Shown in pieces: positions 1-12,429 of a stretch of DNA of 64,000 nucleotides. The notes beneath the pieces were generated by a model, which saw only the letters and a list, made by a program, of their open reading frames with translations, made no database searches and had not been told where the DNA came from. The position numbers and the translations under genes are program-made. Position 1 is the stretch's first letter, and each line of letters opens with the position of its first letter. Source of the DNA: Calliopum simillimum (Eukaryota; Arthropoda; Insecta; Diptera; Lauxaniidae); contig OX638370.1 of NCBI GenBank assembly GCA_951812925.1, forward strand, positions 106,096,897 to 106,160,896, read 5' to 3'.

Positions 1-1251
1 AAACAAACGACTTTGGCGCACTTACATATCATCTCTATACGTGTACAAGTGAAAAGTACTAAGTCAGTTTTTCAAGTTTTGAGATAAGTATCTGATGTTC
101 AAAAAATTAAATTTTGGATTTTTTTTTATAGAAATCGTTGTTTTGTTTTTATTTTTATGATGAAAATAACCACTTTTTGAAAGAGATATGGCTATCAAAC
201 TAAAGACTATAATATTTTAGAACAGAAATCTCAAATCACTAAACATTCGGAGAAACTGACTTAGTACTTTTCTCTTGTATAGGGACGATATATGGATTTA
301 AGAGGGCGCAAAAGTTCTATTAATGAGTAGGTCTTTGTTCCGTTTGAAGCAATTACTATCAGCGATAATCTGGTGAAAGTTTGTGAAATATATCTGAAAT
401 ATTTTCAATAAATGCAGCAAATAAAATTTTTTAGCACCACAAAAATATTTTCAGTTGCTGCTCTGGCAACTTTGTGAGCCTTTTGTAATAAAATTGATTT
501 ATGCTCAAAAGTAAGTTGAAGTTTTCACTGAAGTTTTGTTCAAGTCTTTTGCTTTAAATGCTGTGCTCCGATATTTCTTTAAAGACAATTTTGCCTGTTC
601 TCATACTGAGGGGTACATAATATTCTTACATAACTCATTAAAATACTGCCACATGCAATTAATTGCAATATAACGTGCGCTCTAATTAGTGAAGCAGAAA
701 TATTTAATAAATCGTAATTTGCATGAATATTAATTGATTTATCAATTGAAAAAGCAAAAATCAATTAGTGCAAGGTAATGAATATTTTTTTTTTTAAATT
801 TTTGATTTACGAGTATCACGTCTGTAAATTAGTTCGAAAATATATTTAAGTAGGTCAGAAAAAATTAAGAAAGTTCAGCAAGAAATACCAACAGGAATTA
901 GTTTTCTTAAAATAAATGTACATAGAGAATGTTTTGTGGGAAGGAAAGTTGGCGGAGTCGCGTTTTCCTCCTACAAACCATCGCTTTGGAATATTATTAC
1001 TATACATCAGATTTTTCCATTTATTTATCATTATATTCAGTATTAATTCATATTATTTTTATAAAAACAAATAAATAATTGTTATTGCACTTATCTTATT
1101 TTAGAAAAATACCGAAGAATAAATTTTAGCATAAAATCCCCACTACACACCACACCAACAAAAAACCCACAAACGGTCGTTTGATGCCTCCACAAATTTA
1201 TTTTATATCGATTATTAAATTTATATTGATTTAATATGATTCACATTGTAT
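1..1251. other. AT-rich non-coding DNA
   Basis: No supported gene, RNA or clear repeat. Homopolymer A/T runs only. Confidence 0.5.
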
Positions 1252-1259
1252 TTGAAATG

Positions 1260-1801
1260 TGTTAATTAGTATAATAAGAAATTTGAGGAAAACCAACAAA
1301 AGAGTTGGACGATAGTTTAATAGATTAAGTACAATAGTTTTAGTAACATGTCAACAGCCGTTACCGCAATCAGCTGTTCACCACACCAAGGTGAGTTGGG
1401 ATGATTATAACCTGAGTGTAGGCAGAAAATATTGTCATTCCGGCGGCGACCTGCAGCGAGTAATGGTGGTAAACATAGTAGTTAGTGGCATTAGTTAGCA
1501 TGGTATTGAGCCAAGCCGATACTGTGAGAGTAGTAAAAATAATAATAATTGGTATTGAGCTTATCCGATACTCTCAAGTTAGGACATTCGAACCAAATTG
1601 TAACGCGCGCAAATATGTAAATAAGGTACCGTAATCTTAAGAAATTTAGTTAATAAAAGAAGGAAAACCGATGTTTATGTTCAATTTACACTGAACTAAT
1701 AATAAATTGTTAACCCTTTCTCCGAAATAAAAATAATTTGTGATGCGAACCTTGGGCACGGGCGAGCCAAGACCTCGGCCATAGCAATAGCTTCGTCACA
1801 A
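1260..1801. mobile_element. Solo-LTR-like segment between 8-bp direct repeats
   Basis: TTGAAATG occurs directly before (1252-1259) and after (1802-1809) a 542-bp block that begins TGTTAATTAG and ends GCTTCGTCACAA. The block is less AT-rich than its flanks, contains an AATAAA (about 1652), and has a local direct repeat TGGTATTGAGC..CCGATACT at about 1501 and 1550. TG..CA-type ends and an internal polyadenylation signal suggest a solo LTR, but 8-bp duplications are more usual for hAT elements, and no inverted termini are obvious. Class uncertain. Confidence 0.4.
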
Positions 1802-1809
1802 TTGAAATG

Positions 1810-4080
1810 TTAAAAAAAAAACATACAGGGTGTCTGAAAAGTCTCTGAACAGAAAAATATTGTGAAAGCTGTACGTTAAATCAAAAAATTAAAATACACG
1901 TGTTCAATAATTTGAAGAGTGCTATTCAACGATAGTAATCTTGACACTTATCACCCTCCCCCCGCGGAGAGTGTGCTAAATTTTACAATATATGGGAACC
2001 CAAATTTTCATTGCAAATTTGGATTCTATTTTCAAAAATATGACACTTTTGTTTCAAACATAGATGGCGCTGCATGAATTTTAAAATTAAATCAATTCCT
2101 TTATGTCATTAATACAAATAAATCACATATATTTATTTTTTTTGCAAGAACTTATCTCTAAAGTACACAGAAAAACTTGTTTTTAATGCAGCGGTAGCAT
2201 TAACCCATTTAGGAAAACAAATTGCGAAGTATTTATTAAAGAAACTATAGCTATCGGCTGTAAATAGGGCATATGTAAAAGAAAAAAACTTCAACTTTGC
2301 ATAGAAAGTAAAAACAGTCCTTATACATCCGCAATATACAAAGTTTTTCCATTATCGCAGAGTGGTGTTGTATGCACAACCTATGAAATGTTCTAACAAC
2401 ACATGATAAAAGATATCCATATTCTAATTTATAGCCATTGCTTGAGGGGTCATGAAACGGTCAACAGACCGGAAATGATGAAATATGATAGATAAAACTT
2501 TGAAAAGTTAGATAATGTGGCATGGAAAAACTTTTAACCATTGAAAGCCATTAAAATAATGCCAACTTCAAAACAAAAAAGCAGCTACTTCTATGATAAA
2601 TTTTTTCAAATTGAAATTGTTTTTTCTACAGAATTTTATAGATATACAAAACGTTAACTTAAATTGCTTGATTGTTGCCAAGTGTTGTTGCCTACAACAT
2701 TAGAGTATACAGTAAGTAGCAACAAAAGCGGCAGCAGCAGCTTTCAAGTTAATCCCCAACAAAGAACATCAATGATGCTACCGCTGCCACAGTACAGATA
2801 TCGTAAGCGTGAGCACCCTGCCACAATATTGTTGGCCATGGTAACATTTTAATGCTCTTTGATAACACAATCCACAGTTGCACACAAACATACAAACACA
2901 CACATACACATAACCGCGCACAGAGCTACAGCAATATGGCAGCTTAGAGATTAACAGAACCACAGAAGCTTTTTGCCTCTGCCTCTGTCTGTCTGTCTGT
3001 CTGTCTGTCTTTGTACGGAAGTTATAAATACACAATACAATACAACATAACAACAACAACATTAACAACAGCGCATATTGTTTCCCGAATGCTGGAGAAT
3101 TACCATTTGAAGTGGGTTTTTTTTGTTGGATTTTGCTTGCATATTGAAAGATCCAAATGATGACATGTGGAAAGGAAGCACGATAATTATTTTGAGAGCA
3201 GTGGAATTTTGAAGCGCATGATATGTCTAATAAATAGCTTGGAGAATTTAAAAAATTATTGGAAAGTTTAATAAGGATATCAAAAATTCGATCAGAAAAT
3301 ATTGTTTCCTAAGTCTACGGAGTGTAATATTTGAATGGAGAAAAATGTAATATCACAAATTTATTGGACTATTACTAGATATATAGAACTTACACCAAAA
3401 GCAAAGTGAAGCTAATATCATGTTGTTCTAAAAACCTCAAAATCTAACTGGATTACAGTTCAAACCTCTAAAGATAAGTTTCCGATTGATGAAGTTGGCA
3501 AAAATTTTATAAATTATGGAATGTCTCGTTTGCAAAAAAGAGCTAAAGATATAAATTGAAAAAGGAAATGTTTTACAACACGTAAGCAAACACACACACA
3601 TACACACACAAAAGCATTAATAGTGCTCATAAATATTAAGTCAACGACATCTAGCGGGAGTAGTGGCAACAATAGCATTGGCATTACCTGGAAATCCGGT
3701 ATAACGTTTTACAAAATTTAACAGCAACAAACAAGGAGTGGGTGATTGGGTTTTGCTGTTGTGTTGTCAATGTGCTGTTGACAATGTTATCACTGTTGTT
3801 GTTGTTATTTTTGTTGTTGTTGGTGATGTTACTACTATCTAACGTCCACTATTCACTAAATATTTATTACCTAAGCTGGCCACACGTACATAGAAGCTCT
3901 GTTGAACGTTGGTTGTCACCTTTCAAATGTAGAGCTCTCAGATAGTAACCCATTATTAACTGTAAATGCTATGAGATTTTCCTAACGGAATGTTCTGACT
4001 TTTTTTTCTAGGAGGGGAGTCTAGGAAAATTCATTTTATTTTTGAAATGAAACATCTTTGACCGCGTTAAATTTCAAACT
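1810..4080. other. Non-coding stretch with microsatellites
   Basis: No coding signal. It holds a CA-rich tract near 2884-2912 and 3587-3610, a CTGT tract (2985-3010), and TTG/TTGTTG runs near 3760-3825. Short open frames here are products of these simple repeats. Confidence 0.5.
2985..3010. repeat. (CTGT)n microsatellite
   Basis: Six and a half uninterrupted copies of CTGT. GTCY-type tracts are a hallmark of DINE-1/mini-me elements in flies, but no flanking element is recognisable here. Confidence 0.8.
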
Positions 4081-4084
4081 TCAA

Positions 4085-5352
4085 GGCAGCGGCAATTTTT
4101 CGGTGACAAATTTTTCGATACTTCTTTGACAATAAATTGGTCGACACTTTCATTGCGACAAATTTTTCGATATTGTTTTTCATCACTTTTTTTGGCTAAA
4201 TTTTTTTCAATACTTTTTTGGCGACACATTTTTTGATACTTTTTTGTCGATACTTTTTTGGTGACACCTTTTTCGAAACTTTTTTGGCGACACATTTTTT
4301 GGCACTCTTTTAGAGACACATTTTTCGACACTTTATTTAGCGATACATTTTTCGAAACTTTTTTGGCGACATATTTTTTGACACTCTTTTTAGGCGACAC
4401 ATTTTTCGATACTTTTTTGACGACACATTTTTTGACACTTTTTTGGCGATATATTGTTTGAAACTTTTTTGACGATATATTGTTCGAAACTTTTTTGGCG
4501 ACACAGTTCTTGGCACTCTTTTAGAGACACATTTTTCGACACTTTATTTAGCGACACTCTTTTTAGGCGACACACTTTTCGATACTTTTTTGACGACACA
4601 TTTTTGACACTTTCTTGGCGACATATTTTTCGACACTTTTTTGGCGATATATTGTTCGAAACTTTTTTGGCGACACATTTTTTGGCACTCTTTTAGAGAC
4701 ACATTTTTCGATACTTTACTTAGCGATATATTTCTCGAAACTTTTTTGGCGACACATTTTTTGACACTCTTTTTAGGCGACACATTTTTCGACACTTTAT
4801 TGACGACACATTTTTTGACACTTTTTTTGGCGACATATTTTTCGACACTTTTTTGGCGATATATTTTTCCATACTTTTATGGCGGCACATTTTTTGACAC
4901 TTTTTTTGGAGACAAATTTTTCGACACTTGTTTTGGCGATATATTTTTCGATAATTCTTTGGTGACACGTTTTTCAGCACATTTTTCGAAAGTTTTTTGG
5001 CGACACATTTTTTTTCACAATTCTTAGCGACATATTTTTCGACACTTTTTTGGCAATATATTTCTCGATACTTCTTTGGTGACACCTTTTTCGACATATT
5101 TTTCGAAATTTTTTTGGCGATATATTTTTCGACACTTTTTTAGCGACACATTTTTCGATACTTTTTTTGGCGATATTTCGTTCGATACTTTTTTGGTGAC
5201 ACATTTTTGACATTATTTTTGGAGACACCTTTTTTAGCGATATATTTTCGAAAACTTTTTTGGTGACATATTTTTTGATTTTTTTCAGCGATACACTTTT
5301 CGAAACTTTTTTTGTCACATTTTTGGGCGACACGTTTTTTGACACTTTTCGT
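4085..5352. repeat. Degenerate 24-27-bp satellite (GGCGACACATTTTTCGACAC type)
   Basis: About 50 diverged copies of a unit like TTTTTTGGCGACACATTTTT plus CGACAC. Units differ by 1-3 bases in length and alternate between GACACA and GATATA versions. A higher-order copy marked by GGCACTCTTTTAGAGACAC recurs at 4301, 4512 and 4684 (spacings 211 and 172). Because unit lengths are often multiples of three and stops are rare on the minus strand, many Lys/Val/Ser-rich frames (KKVSKNVSP) appear on both strands; they have no recognisable domain and I treat them as by-products. Confidence 0.85.
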
Positions 5353-8300
5353 TATGTACCTTTATGTCTCGCAAACTTTACAGGCTCTTTTGATGAAATT
5401 TCCTTTTTTTATCTAAATTGTAACGAAGTTTGCAGTTGTGTTAACATTCCTCTGGGAAATTTCGTTTTCAAATGTAACCAAAAAATGGAAAAAAAAAAAT
5501 TCGCAACAAAGTATAGAAAAGGTTAATTTGCAACATCACGTGCAACTCTCAAAATGGAACTTGGTTTCCGCTAGTTGCATCTACGTTACACTGCCCCTCA
5601 TGCTCTCCACTCTGTGCCAATGATAAGGAGCCCATAATTGATGATTCAAATGAATGAAGTGGAAGCTGCACCGATGAAATCTGAAGTTTTGTACACTAAA
5701 ATGTGTTTGGCTGTCTATGTGTATGTAAGTGATTTCGTATGTCACTGGCACTACTGCACAACTAAGATTGTTGCAATATTCACCAGGGATGGGAGCATGT
5801 TTCCTGCGTCGTGCTCTTGCCGTATTTTATGCACCCAATTGATTGCTATAAGCAGCGTTTGGCAGTTAGTATGTGAAGTAATTGTAACAATAACAAAAAA
5901 TGTAACACAGAAAATGTTTTTTTTTTTTGTGTTAAACATACATACGTATCACTAAAATAAAGGCTATCTCCCAAAATTTATGAAAAATGTTACGAATGTA
6001 AGAATTTTCAAAAAGTAGTATAAAAATAAAATTAAATATTAAATGCTAGGTAAAATTTTCAATCGAAAATGTGCCAAACTAAAGATGACCAAAGAGGTAT
6101 GGTTTCTTTGGCGTTTATCCTTAGAATTGAATGATCTTTTATTTAGCGTTATAACCGAGGTCAGCTTGCAAGTCGATCCACCCTAATATGTACTAAATTG
6201 AATTGAAGCAAATCAAACAAGACAAGTCGGTGCAGTATTTGATTTTTCTTTTTTTATATCGTAGTACGGTAAAGACATTTGCATGCGACAGTAAACTGAA
6301 GTATTTGGTAAATAAAAATCGGCTACAAGACATAACGCATCTTGAAACAAATTTTTTAAAACTCTAAAGTGTTACCTTTTATATCAATTCAAAAACAATA
6401 ATTATTTGGAGATTCCAGAATATAACCATTATTAGAGGATCTAAGATAATTTTACTAAAAAAGTATTCAAAACTTGCTTTATTTTTCAGTATTTTCTGAC
6501 CTCACCAATTTGTGCACCCCTCAAATATCAAATAAGAAAAAAAAAAAAATCGCAAAAAATGTTTTCCCTGATTTTTAGTCTGAAACAAAACTGTACTCGT
6601 ATATTAAATTTAAGCAAAATCCGAGATGGCCAATCTAAATCCTGTTACGCTAAGTATGTAATTAATTTCTTATAATTTTATTTTTTTTCTCCAAGTATTT
6701 TCTGCTGCACTCCATCCACTGTGCACTATTGATGTTTGTCCTTGGATTGTGATGTAGCACAACACGTTCGCAGTAGTAGTTATGCAATAACGTACTGTGC
6801 TTGTGTTATTAAATATTATATGTACCTAAGTATGTTTGTATATGTGTTATGATGCTTTTGTGTGCTTCACAGGGAAAGACCTTTATATATTGTGGTTACC
6901 CACTACCAAAGTCATGCTAACAAGTTCATTTTGACTTGTGGCTTAATAGTGCAGTGAAGTTAAACAAAAATGAGTAAAAGGGGAGAAAGTCATGTCATGT
7001 GTTTGCAGAGTTTGGTTAAATTGAAAATGGCTTAATTATAATGCTTAATTGAAGCATCAATGCGTTTTCAGTTGCTGCGAGTGAGGTTGAAATTTGCGAA
7101 CAACTGATGTATTTATGCTTTTATTAAATTCACTGGCTGATATCATATATCTCCAATTTAAATTTGTTTGCTGTGCAACACTATCACCTCAATAAGACTC
7201 ACAAAAAATGTAGAATAACCAAAGCAAAAGTTTTGCTTTACATTTCTTTGTGTTGTTTTTTGCATATTTCTTTGATGTCCTTTCTAAATCAAAAGCTTGA
7301 ACTCTTCACATCAAAGGACACTTGTAATTTAGTTCATTCTTTAAAATTTCTACTTGTGAGTCTTTATATTTGAGTCAAATACTCTAACATTTACTTTGTG
7401 CACAGATTGTTGCTTTAATTGTCAAAATGGCGAAAAAAAGCACCCTCATATTTTTATGCTGAAAAATGTCCTGCCTTTACATGAAAAATACAAAAAAAAA
7501 AAAAAAAATCTTCAAATTACTTCAGCGACTCGGCGCTCGACCACTTCTTACTTATGATGTAAAATTATACAAAATGCACTGAATTCCATTACATTATGCA
7601 GCAAGGAGTAATGTTGTTGGTGTTGTTGCTTTTGTTGTATGCAAACGAGATGCACAGGATTTTAATAATTTTTTTTTTTTCTTTTGAATTGCATTACAAT
7701 TTTTTCGTCATCTTCTCAACTGTTTTATTTGTTGCAGTCATCATCGTCGTCGTCGTCGTCGTTGCACAAACGAATTGTTAAGAATCACTTGAGTGTAAAA
7801 TTACTGTCACTTGAGTGTAAATCAGTAGTAATCCCTTTCGCGCCGGCTGCAGTGTTGCATTTGTTGTGCGAAAATTTTTTTTTTTTATATTTTTCATGTT
7901 AAACATGCAATACATCAAGTGTGATGGCGCCACGAACAACTACTTACTTTAAAATTCTGTAAAATTTTCAGTTTATTATTAAGGATGCGTTGAGTTTTTT
8001 GGAGAAAAATATTGAATTTTTGTTGAAATAAAAATTTAAAGCACAATTCTACAATGCTCTGCGGAAAATGTTGAAAAATTTCTTTGAAAAATCATCAATG
8101 TGTCGCAATTCGTCCAGATATGAAAAAAAAGTCCAATAATTTTTATTACAAGCAAGGCTTATAACATCATTCAATTCAATTAAGAGTAGGTAGAGAGACA
8201 TCAAACTACCTTTCTAAGTTGAACTGCTGACGAAGGATTGCTTTGGTAATGACGATATTTATGCAAATCTTAAAGTGCTGACTCATAGACTACAAAGGTT

Positions 8301-8400
8301 CATGGGTATATCTCCGAAAAATTTACCAAAATATGCCTTTTTTTGTCTCCACCTATTTTTTTATTGCTTGAATGTAGAGAATATAATGGCTTTAAATTCA
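5353..8400. other. Non-coding stretch, few short repeats
   Basis: No gene recognised. It contains a TCG microsatellite at about 7741-7762 and a copy of a dispersed repeat at 6189-6310 (related to 38118-38246). Confidence 0.5.
6189..6310 (+). repeat. Dispersed repeat, copy 1 (related to 38118-38246)
   Basis: Starts TACTAAATTGAATTGAAGCA and runs through CAAGAC..TATATC..GTA to AAGTATTTGGTAAATAA. The copy at 38118 has the same order of blocks: TACTGAACTGAACTAAAGCA, CAAGAC, TATATC, AAGTATTTGAAAAATAA. Related AAGTATTTG/CACTG blocks occur near 46250. No coding capacity or termini identified. Confidence 0.6.
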
Positions 8401-8890
8401 GGAGCGTTTCCAGAAAATAAAAATTAACTTTCAGGGTTGCCATATATTTGTTTTAAATACATATTTTAAGAAATAAAATAAAATTTTAGTCTCAAAATTT
8501 AAGCTTAAATAAACTTTTGAAACATCCAACATTAACTTTTAGGGTTGCCACTAGGTTGTTTCCGAAAATTTATTCTAAATCTTAATAAATAAATAAGTAA
8601 ATTTAAATTTTTTGTTAAATAAATGGCTTAAGCGAAACAAGCAAAAAAAAAAAAAAAAATCGGGTGGCAACACCAAAAGTTTTGTAAAATTTAAAAACAG
8701 TTTATCGGAGCGTTTCTGAAACAAAAAATTTCGATTTAGTCAGAACAAGTAAGAGTTACACAAGATTTTCGAAAATAACTAGACGGCAACCCTAAAAAAT
8801 TTATGTTTGATTTTTTAAAAAGTTTATTTAAGTGCTTGAAGACTAAATTTAAATTTTTATTTTTTAAATAAATAGTTTAAACTAAACTAA
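8400..8890. repeat. Diverged inverted repeat built on AGGGTTGCC
   Basis: AGGGTTGCC occurs at about 8434 and 8541 in direct order. TAGACGGCAACCCTA near 8779-8795 is the reverse complement of the second copy, with TTTTCGAAAA beside it on both sides, and GGGTGGCAACACC (about 8660) is a weaker copy. The arms are roughly 100 bp and poorly conserved. It may be an old MITE or foldback piece. Confidence 0.45.
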
Positions 8891-8899
8891 CAACAACAA

Positions 8900-10800
8900 A
8901 AAAACAGGGGAGGATTACCAAAAGAAAAATGATGAAATGTTGCAAAAAAATGACGGAGAATGACGAAATGTTGCAAAAACAGTAATACCTATCACAATGA
9001 AAATAGAATCTCTTTTTCAAAAAATTTTAAACAGGTGGATAGCCCCTCTAATTGTTTATTGATTAACTTACATAAAGATAAATTAATATGTTTAGTTATA
9101 TTAAAAAAAAACTTACGCGGAGAATGATGCACACTTGCGTTTTTTAAAAAATTTTTTAACTTTTTGAAAAAAAAAAAAAAAACACACGAACACTCATTAT
9201 CGAAAAACTGAAATTTACTGAGCTGAAAATACACTAAATATCCTTTTTCTCTTCACTTCCAGGTCTCGTTTTGCTCAATATTTAAAAAAACTTACAGTTA
9301 GAATAAGAAAAACTGAGCGGAGATTGTCTAAAATAAGGGATCAATTTCTGTGTATGTCAGTTCAGTCAGTTCTATATAAAAAAAAAATTTTCGAAAAGTT
9401 AACATAAAAAAACTGTGTCGGAAATATATATACAAACAAAAGTCGTATAAGTTTTTTTAGAAAATAATGAAATATGCGAAACAGGCAAATTAACTGCACT
9501 AAGAAGCGGTTAGGGACAGGACGGAGAATGAGCTTTTAATACTTTATGCTATAATTTCATAGAAAAATACTAAAAATAAATTTTTTTTTAGCCAATTCGT
9601 ATAGAAATTCTAGTTAATATCTGCATTGAATAGTAAGAATATCAAATTTTAAATCTAAGCATGGTTTTGAGCCCCGGGACATTAAATGGTACATTTTTGG
9701 AAACTCACCCATATCAAGAATTTAAAGACATGTGAAACTTTTGCTTGATTCTGTTAAACAGAAATGAAGAGAAAAATAGCGAAAGAAAATATGCAAAATA
9801 CGACAACACTCTTACTACAATATTGTTGCATAAGTGCAAACACATATGCAACAAATATGTATGCGCATGTAGTTGTGCGTTTACATGCGACTTACGTTAC
9901 AAAAGAAGGCTTAAAATTTAAGTACGCTTCCCTAGCTTAGATTTGTGTGTACTGTTATTGATGTACCTGGTTGGCATTTTACTTTATAATATTTTTTTTT
10001 CTTTGCGTCTTTATCACAGCATTTACCCCAGTCAGATTTTATACGTTCTGCTCAAAAAGATTACTGGGAAATTATACTTAAATTAAATGCTCAGTTGAGG
10101 AAAATCTACAAAGAACTTTAAATGAGAGAGAAAAAAAGAAGAAAAATGTTAAATTTATAATAACACACGGCACATGCAGAAAGCCAACTATTTTTACCAT
10201 AAGATACAACCAATTATTGTCATTTGTGCTAATGAAATCCTAAAAATAATATATAAAGCTTCGACACATTTGTCTTAATTTGGAAAAAAATATTTGCTAT
10301 AAAGGAGTATATCCGAGTAGACACATAAAGAGCTCTGGATAATATTGTAGACTTCCATGGCTCTGGTTAAGCAGTGCTTTGAATCATTGGATGTGGCAAG
10401 ATAAAACACATTTGTAGCTTTTTAACACAAAAAACATAGAATGTTTCTTTCATTTCATGATAAGTATTTTATTCCTATTATTTTATTTAAAATAAAAATT
10501 ATAGAAGAAAGTTTCTAGCAAATTCTGTAGAAATTTTCTTTGTGTAGCACTTTATGTTTGTATATAACTAAGACATTCGTTTCTGACCACATGGACTACA
10601 AATCCCTAATCCTGCACATACATATGTAAACTGCTCGCTTTTAGCTAAAGACGCAAAGGATGCTTTTATTGTTACATCTGAGACTTTTGTTCTCTTTTCT
10701 TTTAGCCCTAGTAAACTGCATCAAAAAGTAAAAGTCCACCATACACCATCGACTCCGAAACATTTTTGCAAGGCAAATTCACGAAAAATATTGCACGAAA
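8900..10800. other. AT-rich non-coding DNA
   Basis: No gene, RNA or clear repeat structure seen. Confidence 0.45.
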
Positions 10801-10812
10801 AAATTTATGGTA

Positions 10813-10920
10813 TATTGCACAATATATTGCACAATTTATTATACATTTTATTGCTTGATTGATTATGCAATCTATTGCACAATTAATTATGCAACCTATT
10901 GCACAATTTATTGCACTATA
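10813..10920. repeat. 12-bp palindromic tandem array (TATTGCACAATA), left of foldback element
   Basis: Nine consecutive 12-bp units; five read TATTGCAC-A/T-A-T-A/T and the others are diverged. Each good unit holds the palindromic core TTGCACAA/TTGTGCAA. The same family recurs at 12224-12403 on the other side of the foldback element and as a 24-bp array at 31459-31650. Confidence 0.8.
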
Positions 10921-11002
10921 AAATTTTCCGTGCAATACTTTTCTTTCGTGAAATTGACTTGCAGAAAAAGGTTTTTTTTTTCTGAATTTTCACGAATTTT
11001 GG

Positions 11003-12124
11003 ATTTTGATACTTGACATCCCTCAATGTTGTGAGGTTGGGAAAAAAAAGGAGTTTGCTAAAAAATTTTGGGGGTGGGGTGAGGGTAGGGTTGGCGCATC
11101 GAGGTCAAAGATGAGAGAAAAGGAGAAACAATTTACTTACAGCACTACAAGAGGGGCCACCTCTAGAGGGTTCAAATTTATGACCGACCCACATTATTTT
11201 TTCTCCCCCATTATTTTTACCAAGCATACCTACCTACCTCTTATCTCTAACCCCTAAGGGGGCTTCCATACAAAATTGAAATTTTTTTGGAAATCGACCC
11301 AGACCACTTCCAGGGTGCCCCTAGAAGGGTCAATTGTATGACCGACCACCATTATTTTTAGGAAAATTTATAAAAAAAAAAATGTATGGCAGCCCCTTTC
11401 AGGGTTGAAAATGGGGGATAAGTATATAGGGGAAAAATATAGGTCGCGAAAAAATAATGGGGGTCAGTTATTCATTTGACCCTTCTAGGAGTACCCGTGT
11501 GCCAGTTAGGGCAGTGGGGGCATTTTATATAAAAACAGAAACTTTGTATGGGAGCCCCCTTAAGGATTGGAAATAGGTATGCTGAGAAAAAACTTTGGAC
11601 GGGGGCTAATGGGGGTCGGTCATATATTTGACTCCTCTAGGAGTGACTTCTGGGTAGTTATGGGCCTATTTGACGATATCCTTTCTAAATTTTTCATGTC
11701 TATGACATCTATCTAAAGAGTCAGAGATACAGGTTAAGTAAGCTGAGAAAAAATGTTGGGGAGAGAAAAATATTAGGGACCAGTCATACATTTGACCCTT
11801 CTAGGGGCACCCAGGGAGTGATGGGGGTCGATTTCCTAAAAATGTCAATTTTGTATGGGAGCCTCCTTTGGGGTTAGAGATAGGAAGTAAGTATGCTTTG
11901 TAAAAATGTTAGGGGGGATAAATAATGTGGGTCGGTCATGCGTTTGACCCCTCTAGAGGTGACCCCTAAACATTTGTAGGGCTGTCTGTAAATGTTTTCT
12001 CTTTTTCTCTCACCTTTGACCTCGATGCGCCAACCTTTACACTCACCCCACCCCCAAAATTTTTTTTGCAAACTCATATTTTTTTTCCAACCTCACAATG
12101 TTGAGGGGTGTCATGTATCAAAAT
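11003..12124. mobile_element. Foldback element with about 330-bp inverted arms and modular centre
   Basis: The left end ATTTTGATACTTGACATCCC is the near-exact reverse complement of the right end ending at 12124. Both arms continue through GTGAGGTTGG, GGGGGTGGGGTGAG and GGCGCATCGAGGTCAAAG. The centre is made of related modules marked by GGTCGGTCATNNATTTGACCC-like sequence followed by CTCTAGGGG, in minus orientation near 11160 and 11330 and plus orientation near 11460, 11620, 11780 and 11935. No transposase frame is visible and no convincing target duplication was found. Non-autonomous DNA element is the best reading. Confidence 0.75.
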
Positions 12125-12223
12125 GTTGTTACTAAGGATCTCCATACATTCTTAAAACACCTATAACGGACATACGTACAGAATTTCCGACTTCAGTCGA
12201 ATCTTTCAATGTTTTGCTTAGTT

Positions 12224-12410
12224 GATTGTACACTCTATTACACAGTTCATTGCACAATCAATAGTGCAATCAATTGGATCTTTCAATATTTTACACAGTT
12301 GAAAACTCCATTGCACAATATATTGCAAAATTGTTTGCACAATCTATTGCACAATGTATTGCAAATTACGTTGCACAATCTATTGCACTATTTATTGTAC
12401 AATATTTTTC
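12224..12410. repeat. 12-bp palindromic tandem array, right of foldback element
   Basis: From 12308 to 12403 eight 12-bp units (CCATTGCACAAT, CTATTGCACAAT and variants) follow in register; more diverged units extend left to about 12224. Isolated extra copies lie near 12500-12530. A Leu/His/Asn-rich frame across it is a by-product of the repeat. Confidence 0.75.
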
Positions 12411-12429
12411 AGAATAGAGTGATCTAATT

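Noticed and set aside
4074..5345. Several 65-128-codon frames on both strands rich in Lys, Ser and Val or Phe and Thr
   Set aside because: They lie wholly in the 24-27-bp satellite and repeat its unit; no start context, domain or splice signal.
4085..5352. CRISPR-like array, because of regular short repeats
   Set aside because: Units abut with no unique spacers, and the genome is eukaryotic.
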